DNA of 64,000 nucleotides from Acanthaster planci (taxonomy: Eukaryota > Echinodermata > Asteroidea > Valvatida > Acanthasteridae), in contig NW_019091555.1 of NCBI RefSeq assembly GCF_001949145.1, positions 249,425-313,424 of the forward strand, written 5' to 3'. Of the stretch, positions 22,901-32,766 are shown one piece after another. The number at the start of each line of letters is the position of its first letter. Within the stretch, counting starts at the first letter, position 1. The notes beneath the pieces were generated by a model. It was not told the DNA's origin. It saw only the letters and a list, made by a program, of their open reading frames with translations, and did not search any database. The translations under genes and the position numbers were made by a program.

Positions 22901-25900
22901 TTGAACAATGACAAAGGAATGCTTTTGTTGCAGTTCATTTGAATAGCTTGTGACTTGAATGCAGACTGGAGATCTTGTGCTGGTCTCGTGTGGTCTTGTG
23001 AAGGTCTTAAGTGGTCTCGACTACAACACTGTCAAGGACCAAAGAGGACGCCAAAAGCTGTTGCCAAAGTTGAATGTATTGGGAAATGTTGGCTGTTGTC
23101 CAGTCTCAATCCTTGGGACATGACTCAACTGTAATGCTTGTGCCACCGCATCGTGCCTCTCCTATTTTAGGTGTCCTCATCCCAGTCAACGAAGACTGTT
23201 GGCCGGCCGTAAGGATGTACCGAGGAATGTTCCTCATCATCCTTCACATCTTCCTCCTGGGTCTCAACACCTACGGCTGGAGGAAAGCCGGCGTCAACCA
23301 CGTACTTATCTTTGAGCTGGACCCTAGGAATAATTTGTCGCACGAGGATTTTATAGAGGTGAGTCTATTTGCATGTGCCGTGGGATTAATAAGCATTGGG
23401 TTTTTTGTTTGTACAGGCTAAGGCATACTTGTAAAAGGCAGCAACGGTGTGGCTGTAGTGGCCAACAGTTGTAGAGACAGGAAGGAAGTTTCAAATTTTG
23501 CAGATGCTTCAGTGAATTTTCATTTTTGTCGATTTCCGTCTAGATGTCAATGTTTTTTGCGGACCTGTGGGCCATCAGCATTTTAGCTTTCATCTATTTG
23601 AGTTTACTGCCCAGTGTTCCGAGCTACATCAGTCCGCTCATCCTAGCTTGCGTGATGGTGGTGTTCTTGCTGAACCCTACCAAGACGCTGAACTACAGGG
23701 CTCGGTTTTGGCTCCTGAGAATTCTGGTGAGTTTTAAACTGAATTATCACATCACTGGGTAATTTTTGCTTTAAAGCATGACCAGTCGTTTCCTCAATAA
23801 AACTGTCACGGGGATGCTTAGGCATGAAAAATTGAAGAAACTTAAGGATATTGAGGTGGGACGGAAACCAAGGAAAGAGATTTTTTTATTGCAAAACCCT
23901 AGGAAAGCCGAGATGGAGAGAAACTTGACCTTTGCGTACCGAGATGCATGTTGGGAAAAGTACTGCTTCATGAGTCTTACACAGCAAAAGATTATTCCGT
24001 CACATAAAAGATTCATAGGAACCCAAATGCCAAATGTTGAATTTTAGTTTTAGTTTTTTCCCCACATAACGTGAATTTGTTTTTCCTATCTTGCAGGCGC
24101 ACATATTAATCGCACCATTTCATGCCGTCGGCTTTGCAGATTTCTGGCTGGCCGATCAGCTGAACAGTTTAACAACAGTTTTGTTAGACCTAGAATTCCT
24201 CCTATGTTTTTACATCTGTGAAGTAGACTGGGTACAGACTCAATGTAAGCATCCAGTTTTTTTTTCATCTTTTAACCTGTTAAGAGAGTTGTGATGGATC
24301 CTGAACAACTTGCCACTGTTGCTAAGGAACCAGTCAAAGGTCACTTGGTCATTACTGTGGCAACTTGTTAATGCTTTTTGCTACATGGACCGGCCATAGC
24401 CATCGCAGTGCATGATACAGTATAATAATTTAATAATAATAATTTATTCATTTATAAAGCTCAAATTTCAAATAGATATCTTCAAATGCACTTAACAATG
24501 AAAGACATTAAGTATGGAACAATGAATACATTTAAACATGGTTGAGCCGATGGCATACAAGGGTGTCTCGGGCAGCCGCCAAACGACCCACATTCACCAA
24601 CATCAGTAAAGGGGAGACAGTAAGAAGCAGTAACAGATTTAGAGGTGGGAGGAAAACCCCAGAGGAATATTCTGGGTAAAACCCACAGAGTCGGGTAGGG
24701 ACTGAAAACCAAATCCACATGTGGACCGGGCCGGGAATCGAACCCGGGACCACAGAGTTGGAAGGTGAGGAAAGAACTACCTTGCCAACCTGACTCCCTA
24801 ATGACTCCTTAATGGCATATCCAAAGCCTTTTGTAGTTCTAGGAAAGTCAAAAAAAGGACAACAGTGTTATGGGCAGAAACCCTGCAGGAGAACTGTGTC
24901 TCATGTCCTAATATGTGCCCTCACATTTAAACTTCGTGAGAGAGATTTCCTCTTCAAATACAGTACAGCTGAGACGAAAATACTGTTCTATTATACACGA
25001 ACTGCCTCCAAGGGACACTCACATCATCCCGCTGATGGCAATGACAGTGGAAAGTAGACTTATTGTCCACTTGAAATTTAAACTCAAAAACAAACTCGAC
25101 TCAGTATTTTGTGTAAAGACGTCTTGTATCCTGTCTTCCCCCCTCCAGGTTATTTTAACTGCAATACCTATTCGTATTTGGCAAAAGCCCTGGTAGCATG
25201 TCTTCCAGCCTGGTTCCGGTTCGCCCAGTGTCTTAGGAGGTACCGGGACAGCAGGCAAGCTTTCCCCCATCTTGTCAACGCGGGGAAGTACTCCACAACA
25301 TTCTTTGTAGTTTTATTCGGGTCCCTCGTTTCAACTACAAAAGGTAATCTTAAATAACAGTGCCCTAAGGAACCAAACTTCCTCTCAGAAAGTTGTTTAC
25401 ATTGTTTACCTTCACCCAGAGGAAAATTTCTGGAAAAATCTGAAATATGTTTTTAAAGGGAGATACGGTGGATGTAGCTTTGTGATGAACGATTAGCAAG
25501 TAACACCGTGTGAGGTCTCTGTTGTGGGTTGTTGAGGTTCTTCAGAGAATTGGGGTACTTAACGTTTCGGACACTCTGCTCTGGCTGTCTTCAGGTGGAC
25601 TCACTTCAGCACCCCCACTCATTCACAAGAGAGACTTCACAGGGTGCGACTGCAAACCTTCATTACGAAAATTGGAGAAGTGTCAGAAGCCCATTTTTGA
25701 TGTACCGGCGCAGTTGCATTCGATTTTCAGTTAATCCTTACAAAGGATTTCAGCTGACCAAAATTTAATCGTAGTCAAAGTTGTGAAAGAATTCAAATTT
25801 TGTTGCTTGGCAATTTGAGAAAGTTTTGTATGGAGAAATTTGTATGTCCAGACGTGGTCAGTGGTTATTAATAAAAGTTGTAAAATCCCTTTTTTCTTTC

Positions 25901-28900
25901 TTTTTCTCTCTGTCAGAGAAATATCCGTCTTTTTACCAGAATCCCTTGTTCTACATATGGATGCTGAGCCTCTTCGTCAGTTCCTGCTACACGCTGACCT
26001 GGGACCTGAAGATGGACTGGGGCCTGCTGGAGAAATCCGTGGAGAACAAACTGCTGCGTAAAGAGATCGTCTACTGGGACAAGGTGAGGGAAGGTTCCAT
26101 CATCGAGACACCCAAGACGCGTCTTACCTTACGCCGATGGATTTCAAATGAGTGGCTTTAAGAAAATGGAAGTGCTCAACCTTTCAAAAAGGTTCCATCA
26201 AGGAGAAATTAAAGCTCTTTCTTCATATGATTTCTGCTTCCAGTTGGAGGATTTCATATAAGAAGCTTTAAAAGCAGAAGAGCCCATACGGCTTTGAGAA
26301 AAAAATCCCTTTCAATCAATGGAGGTCTTTTTCCTGACCGATACATTTTCTCATTGCCTCTTTAGTATTACTACTTTGCCATGATGGAGGACTTCATTCT
26401 ACGGTTTATATGGACCGTCAGTATCTCCTTAGCGCTTCTGGATGTGGTGCATGCCGAATTGCTACGAAGCATCTTAGCACCCTTAGAAGTATTCAGGTTA
26501 GTTTCACAGAGACCCCCTACCTATCCCAGAAGGAAAAGAACTTGAAGTTCTCTCCTCTAAATGGTGCCCTATATTGCAAATTTTAGTCACAAAAATTTCT
26601 GGCAACTGATGCCCAGTAGGTAAACATACACAGATTTTATTTTGGAACAGTGTCTGCAATGGACAGAATCATCAAGTGTCAGATTGCTCTCCCACCACAC
26701 CTAACTAATATTTTCTGGCTGGAAGATTTCAGATCTTTTTTCAGGGTGGACCTCACCCCTTCGTACCGCAAGATATTAACCATATGCTGCCGGGGAGCCC
26801 GGTTTGAGGCACATAGGCTTTATACACGAAACTACCGGGGAGCCTGAAACCAGACAAAAGAGCTGGGCCTTGTAACAAAAGACCTTACTCAGAACAAAGG
26901 ACTGAGCTGCTAGGAATTGCCAACATTTTTTTCAGCTGTCGATGGCGGAGGAAATCTGTCCTTATTTTGAGAGATTATATACCACTGTTTGTGGCATTCA
27001 GCATGAGCGGATTATCACCGGGGACAAAAGCGCTCTAGTGATGAGCGATACAATACCGCTGGATGCTAATCTGGCACCTATTTGAAAAGGCGCCAGTAGC
27101 ACACCGTGCCAGTTTCAGGAACAAAAGAAAGTTACATAACACTGCACAATCTGGGCTCGTTTTACAAAGCGGCTGGCCTGACTGAAATAATGGGGCGTCC
27201 ATAGATGTTGTCTGTCAGATTGGTCACCAGACAGTTTTTTGTGAGGGTGTAAATGTCCAGGGAATGAAGCCATGATTTTTTGAAGAATTTTGAAAACGAA
27301 AAATCTTGAAAATCACCCAGTTTTATGTCGTGCAACTTCAAATTCCACCCGGCAGCAAGTGATTAATGTTTACACAGCTCTTAATTAAGCATTCTTATAA
27401 TTTGTACTGTACTTAACATTCACCATAATGCTAAATTATTCTCTCTGTTATGTGCACAATCGTATGTTGCATATGAAATCGCCTTGGGAATATTGTCTGT
27501 TCCGCCGTGCATCTTTTCACAGAAGCCTAGTCTTAATGATGGGGACCAGTTCAGTATTCTTACAACGTACAGCACATCCGAGGTCATTTGGGAACAGCAG
27601 TACGCGCTCAAAAGGTCTGCCATGTCAGCATGGCCATGCACCGAATCGCCTGCATGCTTTGTTCTCGAATAACTTTGTCATTTGGAATATCATACTGGGT
27701 CATTGATCAATCTTTTTTGGGGGCCTCCGTAGGAGATTTGTGTGGAACTTCTTCCGTCTGGAGAACGAGCACCTGAACAACTGTGGTCAGTTCCGTGCCG
27801 TGAGGGACATCTCCATCAAACCGGACAAGGAGAAAGAGGAGGAGAACCCCAAGCGGATGGAGGACATGATGGATGACGAGGGTCAGGTGCCACTCCACAA
27901 ACACAAAGAGAGCAGAGGGGAAGTCAGGTAGGGTACCAGACTTTGAGATAGGGTGTGGGTGCTGAACACGAGGGTCTTATATCACTCTGCTCACTCAGGG
28001 ATTGCAAAGACAGAGTCAAGTAGGTACCAGACCGTGAGAAGGGGTTAGGTGCCACACACAAAAGTTTGATGCCTCTTTGCAAACAAAATGGATAGCAAAG
28101 TAGTCAGGTAGGTACCTCGTTGTGAGATAGAGCACAGGTGCTGAACTTAAAGGTCTGGCGCCAAGTGCAAGGTGCCAGTTTCTTCGAGGAGTGGTTTAGA
28201 TTCCGGCAGGTCATTCCAGATACGATAATGAAAGCTGTATGACACAAAAAAGTGAGGTAGCTTCCATAATGAAAAACTTCAGGAAAACAGGAATAATTGT
28301 TAGATATCAGATAGGAGATTAGCCAAAATTTTTCACGGGGGGAGGGGGAAACTACTTTTCCGGGGGGGTGGTGGTTTCCAGGGGAAGCACTCATCAGCTA
28401 AAAAATGATGAACAGTTAACGCCTGGAGGTGGTCGGNNNNNNNNNNNNNNNNNNNNNNNNNNNNNNNNNNNNNNNNNNNNNNNNNNNNNNNNNNNNNNNN
28501 NNNNNNNNNNNNNNNNNNNNNNNNNNNNNNNNNNNNNNNNNNNNNNNNNNNNNNNNNNNNNNNNNNNNNNNNNNNNNNNNNNNNNNNNNNNNNNNNNNNN
28601 NNNNNNNNNNNNNNNNNNNNNNNNNNNNNNNNNNNNNNNNNNNNNNNNNNNNNNNNNNNNNNNNNNNNNNNNNNNNNNNNNNNNNNNNNNNNNNNNNNNN
28701 NNNNNNNNNNNNNNNNNNNNNNNNNNNNNNNNNNNNNNNNNNNNNNNNNNNNNNNNNNNNNNNNNNNNNNNNNNNNNNNNNNNNNNNNNNNNNNNNNNNN
28801 NNNNNNNNNNNNNNNNNNNNNNNNNNNNNNNNNNNNNNNNNNNNNNNNNNNNNNNNTGAATGTTCCTGTTTATATAGAAAAGAACTCAGCCCATCCAAAC

Positions 28901-29359
28901 CTTAACTCTCGAATAACGTACATGCACGCCGCCGTGTTGCATGTTGCTTGTAATAACCGGTTGTTTGTTCCCGGCGTTCGAGCGGCCGACCTACGAACAA
29001 TAAATCGAGCTCTTCGTGAACATACGGAAACAAGCCACCCGAACTCAGCCCATGGTTAAAATATATCTCTACTCACAGAAAGTGAGTAGGTGATATTGCA
29101 CAATTACAGATTGCTGTAAGTTGATTGTAAGACCCTGACAAAGTGGATCGGTTACATCAATGAAATCCTCTATCTTCCCAGGTTTGACGAAACGCAACTG
29201 CTACTGAGAAACACTTCGTCTGAGGAGACACATTGCAAAAGAAATAGCAGTCTTATGAGAGGTGACTTGAGCAATGGCCCACAGGTGTGCAACTCGGTCA
29301 CCAGGATACGGTTCCAGATTGGAGATGACGAAGGCAGGATTAATGAGATTGATGTGTGA
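7974..29359 (+). CDS. XPR1: XPR1 phosphate exporter, complete, 15 coding exons
   Basis: XPR1 is the metazoan plasma-membrane inorganic phosphate exporter, gated by inositol pyrophosphates through its SPX domain. Exons: 7974-8042, 17103-17154, 18420-18521, 19929-20158, 21321-21470, 21758-21838, 22024-22102, 23171-23358, 23544-23726, 24097-24244, 25149-25343, 25917-26083, 26366-26496, 27733-27927, 29182-29359. The total is 2148 bp, or 715 residues plus stop, against 696 in human as I recall. Every junction is GT-AG and in phase. The start is chosen because [19 protein letters not shown] aligns with the vertebrate N-terminus and has A at -3. Order: SPX (1 to about 200), transmembrane helices, EXS domain (about 420-640), acidic and basic cytosolic tail. 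The gene is head-to-head with SMG7 and convergent with CCDC18. Confidence 0.97.
8241..8593. mobile_element. CCCAACTATAGTTGGG inverted-repeat element, copy A
   Basis: The left end GTTACGCCCCAACTA and the right end TAGTTGGGGTGTAAC are inverted. Each arm contains the perfect 16-bp palindrome CCCAACTATAGTTGGG, with weaker TTGGGCC/GGCCCAA units inside. It is 353 bp long, in XPR1 intron 1. Confidence 0.65.
9141..9370. repeat. Three-copy tandem repeat in XPR1 intron 1
   Basis: TTGAGGTTTTAGATTGGATT followed by CAACANGATGATTTTTTCAT starts near 9142, 9215 and 9308. Unit lengths are 74 and 93 bases, and the third copy is the most diverged. Confidence 0.65.
9684..10045. mobile_element. CCCAACTATAGTTGGG element, copy B (diverged)
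   Basis: It has the same layout as the copy at 8241: left GTTATGTCCCATCTATAGCA, right GTAGTTAGGGCATAAC, and GTTGGGCCAGCCCAACTGCA near the right arm. It is 362 bp long. Confidence 0.6.
10240..11210. repeat. Pair of direct repeats in XPR1 intron 1
   Basis: GATGTTCGGCCTTGT, ACAACAGATAAAA-like, AGCAAACAAACACATCCC and ATCAGAGATTAC occur in the same order at 10270-10450 and 11072-11190. They are separated by about 800 bases and moderately diverged. Confidence 0.6.
10600..10780. mobile_element. CCCAACTATAGTTGGG element, partial copy C
   Basis: A right-arm fragment (CAACTACAGTTGGGACTGAT to GTTGGGTCATACC) is followed after about 50 bases by a left-arm-like fragment (CTTACGCCCAACTGTGG). It looks like two broken ends next to each other. 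Confidence 0.45.
12780..13037. mobile_element. Inverted-repeat element GGGTCGTTCCAC, 258 bp
   Basis: Left arm GGGTCGTTCCACAAAGTTTG runs through GACGGCGTCCCTTGTTACAT. The right arm is the reverse complement ending GGAATGACCC. Arms are about 55 bases. ATAT flanks both ends (12776-12779 and 13038-13041), a possible 4-bp target duplication. Confidence 0.7.
13755..13978. mobile_element. hAT-like non-autonomous element, diverged copy
   Basis: It begins CAGCGTTGAGTTTGTCAC and ends GACTATAACACTG, with CAAGTCCTTTTGC and GACTTGTGATG repeats inside like the copy at 50140. No target duplication was seen, which suggests an older insertion. Confidence 0.5.
14328..14526. mobile_element. Hairpin element with ~54-bp inverted arms, 199 bp
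   Basis: Left arm ACACTGGACAGCAAAAGAAA continues to GGCCACACATAAAAA. The right arm is an almost perfect reverse complement ending TGCTGTCCAGTGT. TA follows on the right, so a mariner-type insertion is possible, but the left flank does not prove it. Confidence 0.65.
20442..20500. mobile_element. 59-bp TTAACCCTAACCCTCCTCA hairpin element
   Basis: TTAACCCTAACCCTCCTCA and its exact reverse complement flank a 21-base loop. It lies in an XPR1 intron. The same loop sequence recurs at 47817 in CCDC18, so this is a defined element and not chance telomere-like sequence. Confidence 0.6.
22024..23726 (+). other. XPR1: XPR1 exons 7-9: first transmembrane helices
   Basis: From residue 229, exon 7 opens with [15 protein letters not shown] followed by a leucine/isoleucine-rich membrane helix. 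Exon 8 gives a second helix and the family signature [20 protein letters not shown]. Exon 9 encodes two more hydrophobic segments ending in [17 protein letters not shown] hAT-like element (22819-23031) sits in the intron between exons 7 and 8. Confidence 0.93.
22819..23031. mobile_element. hAT-like MITE with 8-bp target duplication, 213 bp
   Basis: The ends are CAGTGTTGTAGTCGAGACC and GGTCTCGACTACAACACTG. The flanks TCAAGGAC at 22811-22818 and 23032-23039 are identical 8-mers, the duplication length of the hAT superfamily. The interior repeats ACAAGACCA units and encodes nothing. It lies in an XPR1 intron. Confidence 0.8.
24421..24797 (-). mobile_element. tRNA-derived SINE, minus orientation
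   Basis: On the minus strand the head has an A-box-like GTTGGCAAGGTAG and a perfect B-box GGTTCGATTCC inside CCCGGGTTCGATTCCCGG. A ~250-bp body follows, then TTATAAATGAATAAA and an ATT-repeat tail. It lies in the XPR1 intron after exon 10. Confidence 0.75.
26776..27366 (-). mobile_element. piggyBac-like TTAA element, copy 1 (591 bp)
   Basis: TTAACCATATGCTGCCGGGG at the left and CCCGGCAGCAAGTGATTAA at the right are inverted ends bounded by TTAA. The interior matches the copies at 30469 and 32767 in the opposite orientation, for example a GGATTATC-type block and GCACAATCTGGGCTC. It lies in the XPR1 intron before exon 14. Confidence 0.75.
27915..28170. repeat. Three-copy tandem repeat across the XPR1 exon 14 donor
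   Basis: AGTCAGGTAGGGTACCAGAC begins at 27922 at the exon end. Related copies begin at 28014 (AGTCAAGTAGGTACCAGACC) and 28102 (AGTCAGGTAGGTACCTCG), followed in each by GTGAGA/TTGAGA and GGTGCTGAAC-like blocks. Spacing is 92 and 88 bases. The exon tail AAAG...GTCAG is included in the copies. Confidence 0.65.
28437..28856. other. Assembly gap, 420 N, in the last XPR1 intron
   Basis: The ORFs reported through the Ns are meaningless. The flanking XPR1 exons 14 and 15 join in phase without the gap, so no coding sequence need be missing. Confidence 0.95.
29182..29359 (+). CDS. XPR1: XPR1 last coding exon: cytosolic C-terminal tail
   Basis: The acceptor follows TATCTTCCCAG. The exon encodes [20 protein letters not shown] and continues to [13 protein letters not shown] before TGA at 29357-29359. 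Phase and position fit the end of XPR1, but this tail does not resemble the human C-terminus, so it is assigned by splice logic more than by similarity. A GGGYRTGG-rich minisatellite-like stretch follows directly in the 3' UTR. Confidence 0.8.
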
Positions 29360-29545
29360 AAGGGTGTGGCCCCTATTGGGCACAGCCTTGAATGGGCGTT
29401 GCCTTGAGTGGGCTTGGCTGGATGACTGAGGTCCGTCAAGCACCTGCCCTGGAGGGGAGACGGCCTGTGATGGGTGTTGCCTGTAATGGGTGTGGCGTGG
29501 CAGTAGATGGTGCCAGAAATGGGTGGTGCCTGGAATGGGCATGGC
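29360..29545. repeat. Degenerate ~18-bp minisatellite in the XPR1 3' UTR
   Basis: Variants of AATGGGYGTGGCCTG recur about nine times (for example near 29391, 29406, 29468, 29485, 29517 and 29533). The array starts directly after the XPR1 stop codon. The antisense ORFs across it are a by-product of the repeat. Confidence 0.6.
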
Positions 29546-30078
29546 CCCAAATAGGGAACGGTCAGTAGAGGAAGTTCATCGCATGCCTATGCATGATGAG
29601 AACTGAACTGCAAAGAACTCAAGATTGCCGATGGAACTGACAAAATGTAACAACAGCTTAAGAGCACAAACATGCTGCAGGTGCATCTGGGGGTGTGGCC
29701 ACCGGCATACTGAACGGATAGAGGTATGCATCTAGTTTGCATACGTGAAAAAAAGCAGCTAACCCGAGTCGTATAGAGGAATCCGACGAGACACCGTTCT
29801 GAGGGGCGCATTTACACTCACACAGCTATCTCAATCTGAGCACGCGTAAACTTTGGCAATTGACTACTACCTATTGGTCAAGGAGGAATTTCACTCGTGT
29901 GCACTGCCTGCGTGCAGACAGGATGGCCCGTAGTAATGGCTTCTAATTTTGGTCGTCGGATTTGTCTCTACTGTCAAAGGAAAAATGTCAAATATTCCAG
30001 TTTTGCTGAAAACTCACCTGTTCCTGTGTCTTTTTAAAAGCAGACATGTGAACAAGTTTAAAGTTAGAGTTTAAATTA

Positions 30079-30345
30079 TTTAAAACACCTGTTCCTTTTT
30101 TTTTTTGAGTGGGTAACAGTGAATTCGTAACCACAGTTTTGGCGGCATCTTTTTTGCTAGCATTTCATGGGATGGCATTTCCCATGAGTCCAAAAAATTA
30201 ATGCTCATTTATTTAAAACACCTGTTTCTTTTTTTTTGAGTGGGTAACAGTGAATTCGTAACCACAGTTTTGGCGGCATCTTTTTGCAAGCATTTCATGG
30301 GACGGCATTTCCCATGAGTCCAAAAAATTAATGCTCATTTATTCC
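30079..30345. repeat. Recent ~142-bp tandem duplication
   Basis: Two units (30079-30220 and 30221-30345) are nearly identical from TTTAAAACACCTGTT to CCAAAAAATTAATGCTCATT. They differ mainly in the length of a T-run and a few substitutions. Confidence 0.85.
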
Positions 30346-30468
30346 TGGATCTATGCAAACAGAATCAACAAAACTTTGGTTAAACGAATAACTTTGGTGC
30401 TCATTTACCAAGTGCAATTTTAAGACTACTTGATGTGTGTGCCAAAAATGACTATCTCCACTTGTGTA

Positions 30469-31063
30469 ATAACCACATGCTGCCGGGTGAGTTGAAAAAT
30501 GCACTGCACACATACGGGCGAATTTCAAGATTTTCAGTTTTCAAAAATCTTCAAAAATTCAGCATTTCAATTAATGGACGTTTACACCCACATGAATCAC
30601 TGTGTGGTGGCCACTGTAGCCTGACAGACAAAATCTATTGATGCCTGAGTATTTCAGCCAGGCCTGCAGCCTTGTAAAAAGAGCCCAGATTGTGCGGTGT
30701 TATAGAATTTCTTTTGTTCACGAACCTGGCACAGTGTGCTGCTGACCTCTTTTCAATAGGGGCCAGATTAGCATGCAGCGGTGCTGTGTGGCTCATCGCT
30801 GCGGTGGTGGAGCGCTTTTGTCTCCATTGGTAATCCGCTCGCTCTAAATGCCCCAAACGGTGGTATACTGTTTCAAAACAAGGCTGGATTATCTCCACTT
30901 TTGAGAGTGAAAAAATGTCGGTAATGCCCAGCAGCTCAATCTTTTGTGCCGAGCGCAGTCTTTTGTTACAAAGCCCAGCTCTTTTGTCCCGGTTTCGGGC
31001 TCCCTGGCTTCTTGTACAAAGCATATGTGCTCGAAAACGGGTCCCCCGGCAGCAAGTGGTTAA
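30469..31063 (+). mobile_element. piggyBac-like TTAA element, copy 2 (595 bp)
   Basis: It starts ATAACCACATGCTGCCGGG and ends CCCGGCAGCAAGTGGTTAA. It is about 85-90% similar by eye to copy 3 over its full length, with no transposase ORF. The left TTAA has decayed to ATAA. Confidence 0.75.
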
Positions 31064-32766
31064 TTATAAATGTATTTGTGTCAGCATGCAACACGTAATG
31101 GAGATACCAAATAATCTTGATTGTTCCGCTGTAGAATCAGTCAGCGCTGTACATTCAAGGTGCAAGGTGGAGACACTGTCTTGGACATCTCTTTTTTGTC
31201 TTTTTGTGCAACTTTAAATTCGTCAGTGCTTCAAAAACAATGAGAGATCCTTTCGGAACTAAGTGGGCTTTACTAACACTTAAAATTTTTCCACGCTTTT
31301 CTAGTTAATAGAGGGGGCTGTTGATCAGTTTGTCCAAATAAATTGATTGTGCCTGCTAAGTTATGTGATCTACCGGTATAGTGGTTATATCAAACATCAG
31401 CAAACATGGCATTCTCCCATAGCTAAGTCTGTTTAAGTTCATAAGCTTACTCAGCACTCTAGTACTCTCAGCACTGCATTGACCGTCAGCTTTATATTTG
31501 ATGTAGCACTTATAACACTTCTCTACTGGAGGACACCATGTGCGCTGATGTTTGATACCCACTCCAGATCACATGATTTAGCAGGTGCAACTAGTCAGTT
31601 GTGAACCCAAAATTTGACTTTCAGAAACATGTCAAGAAAGGGTAGCTTGCTGGCCTGTTGCTCAAATAACAATCATCAATCAAATGATTCCACGTATTTT
31701 AACAGAAATGCTTCGCATAGACCCTTTGAAAGTGTGGAGGGTTTCAATTCTAGGGAAGGAAACCAGCTATTACCAATGGGAATGTGTATCATTTCACATG
31801 GAAGAAAACTTGGAATTACGGTTTTCTCATCTTTGTGTTACACGACCTTTCTTTTTAGAATTTTCACCTCGCGTAATTATAAACATCAGAACGTTTCAGT
31901 TATTGCTTACTATCAGTCAAATGTGAAAATATCCTGGGGCACTGGTATTTTCAACATTTTTAGTCAACTTAGTTTGCCACCAGTGGGTGAAACAAGGGCA
32001 TGCTGACCACTGGTTGATTTTCCCGGGTAACCCATGCACAATATATGTATATCTTGGGTACCAGGCAAAGGGACCAGCATTTGACAAAATTGTCATTGCT
32101 CAAATTTGCCTCAAATGGTTGGAATTTCAAATGTAAGACTAAACTGGCAGTTAAAGGACTAGTCCATTGTCTACTCTGACTGCACTACTTGTGAAGGGAC
32201 CCCACAGTTTGGAGACAGGGCACCCAACATTCCAAGGACGCTCAAGTTGCGACCAAATTACTTTGCTGTGGTTTGTAATTGCACACAGGTCTATGGTTCT
32301 GGCTGCAGTCACTTCTTGTAAGTGCATGTAATTTCAAGTCAAAGCCTTGCTCAGGCCAAATTGGGCTGGCTTTTCACATTTTTGCCGTCTCATTGTGCAG
32401 AGATTTTTAAATACACGTTGACCTATGTACTGAAGATGACAATCTTAGTTTACTGTCTGCACTTTCCCATGGAACCAGTGGGGCCCACCGTCTGCTGAGC
32501 ACAGACAGAAAGCACACAAGTGAATCAAGTATGGTGTCACCAATTCATCTTTTTATTAATTGTGATGCATTTAACCTGTCTCAAGTCAGACAATTTGACT
32601 TCCCTTTTGACATTTGCATGTTGTCGGCTTGTAGATACATTGTCCTACCTTATATTAGCTTATGCGCATAATTACTGCTCAGTGCAAAACCATGGCCAAA
32701 ACTAGTTTGGTTTATTTTTTTTCCTCAAGTTTTTGTGTCACATTTTTAGCTCATCATTTGTTTATA

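Larger units (their letters stand above)
24097..27927 (+). other. XPR1: XPR1 exons 10-14: EXS domain and phosphate pore
   Basis: The block includes [62 protein letters not shown] and [20 protein letters not shown]. The last two contain the arginines and tryptophan known to line the export path in human XPR1 (R570, W573, R603 and R604 by recall), here R561, W564, R592 and R593. The human glutamine three residues after that tryptophan is serine (S567) here. Exon 14 ends in an acidic tail ([18 protein letters not shown]). Its donor lies at the start of a ~90-bp tandem repeat. Confidence 0.93.

Noticed and set aside
24733-24753. tRNA gene suggested by a perfect B-box
   Set aside because: The head is followed by a SINE body and ATT tail, and no cloverleaf acceptor stem was found.
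28368-28905. ORFs of about 160 codons on both strands
   Set aside because: They are made of N bases in an assembly gap.
31337-31342. AATAAA as the XPR1 polyadenylation signal
   Set aside because: It is nearly 2 kb past the stop and beyond a transposon; nothing links it to XPR1 transcripts.
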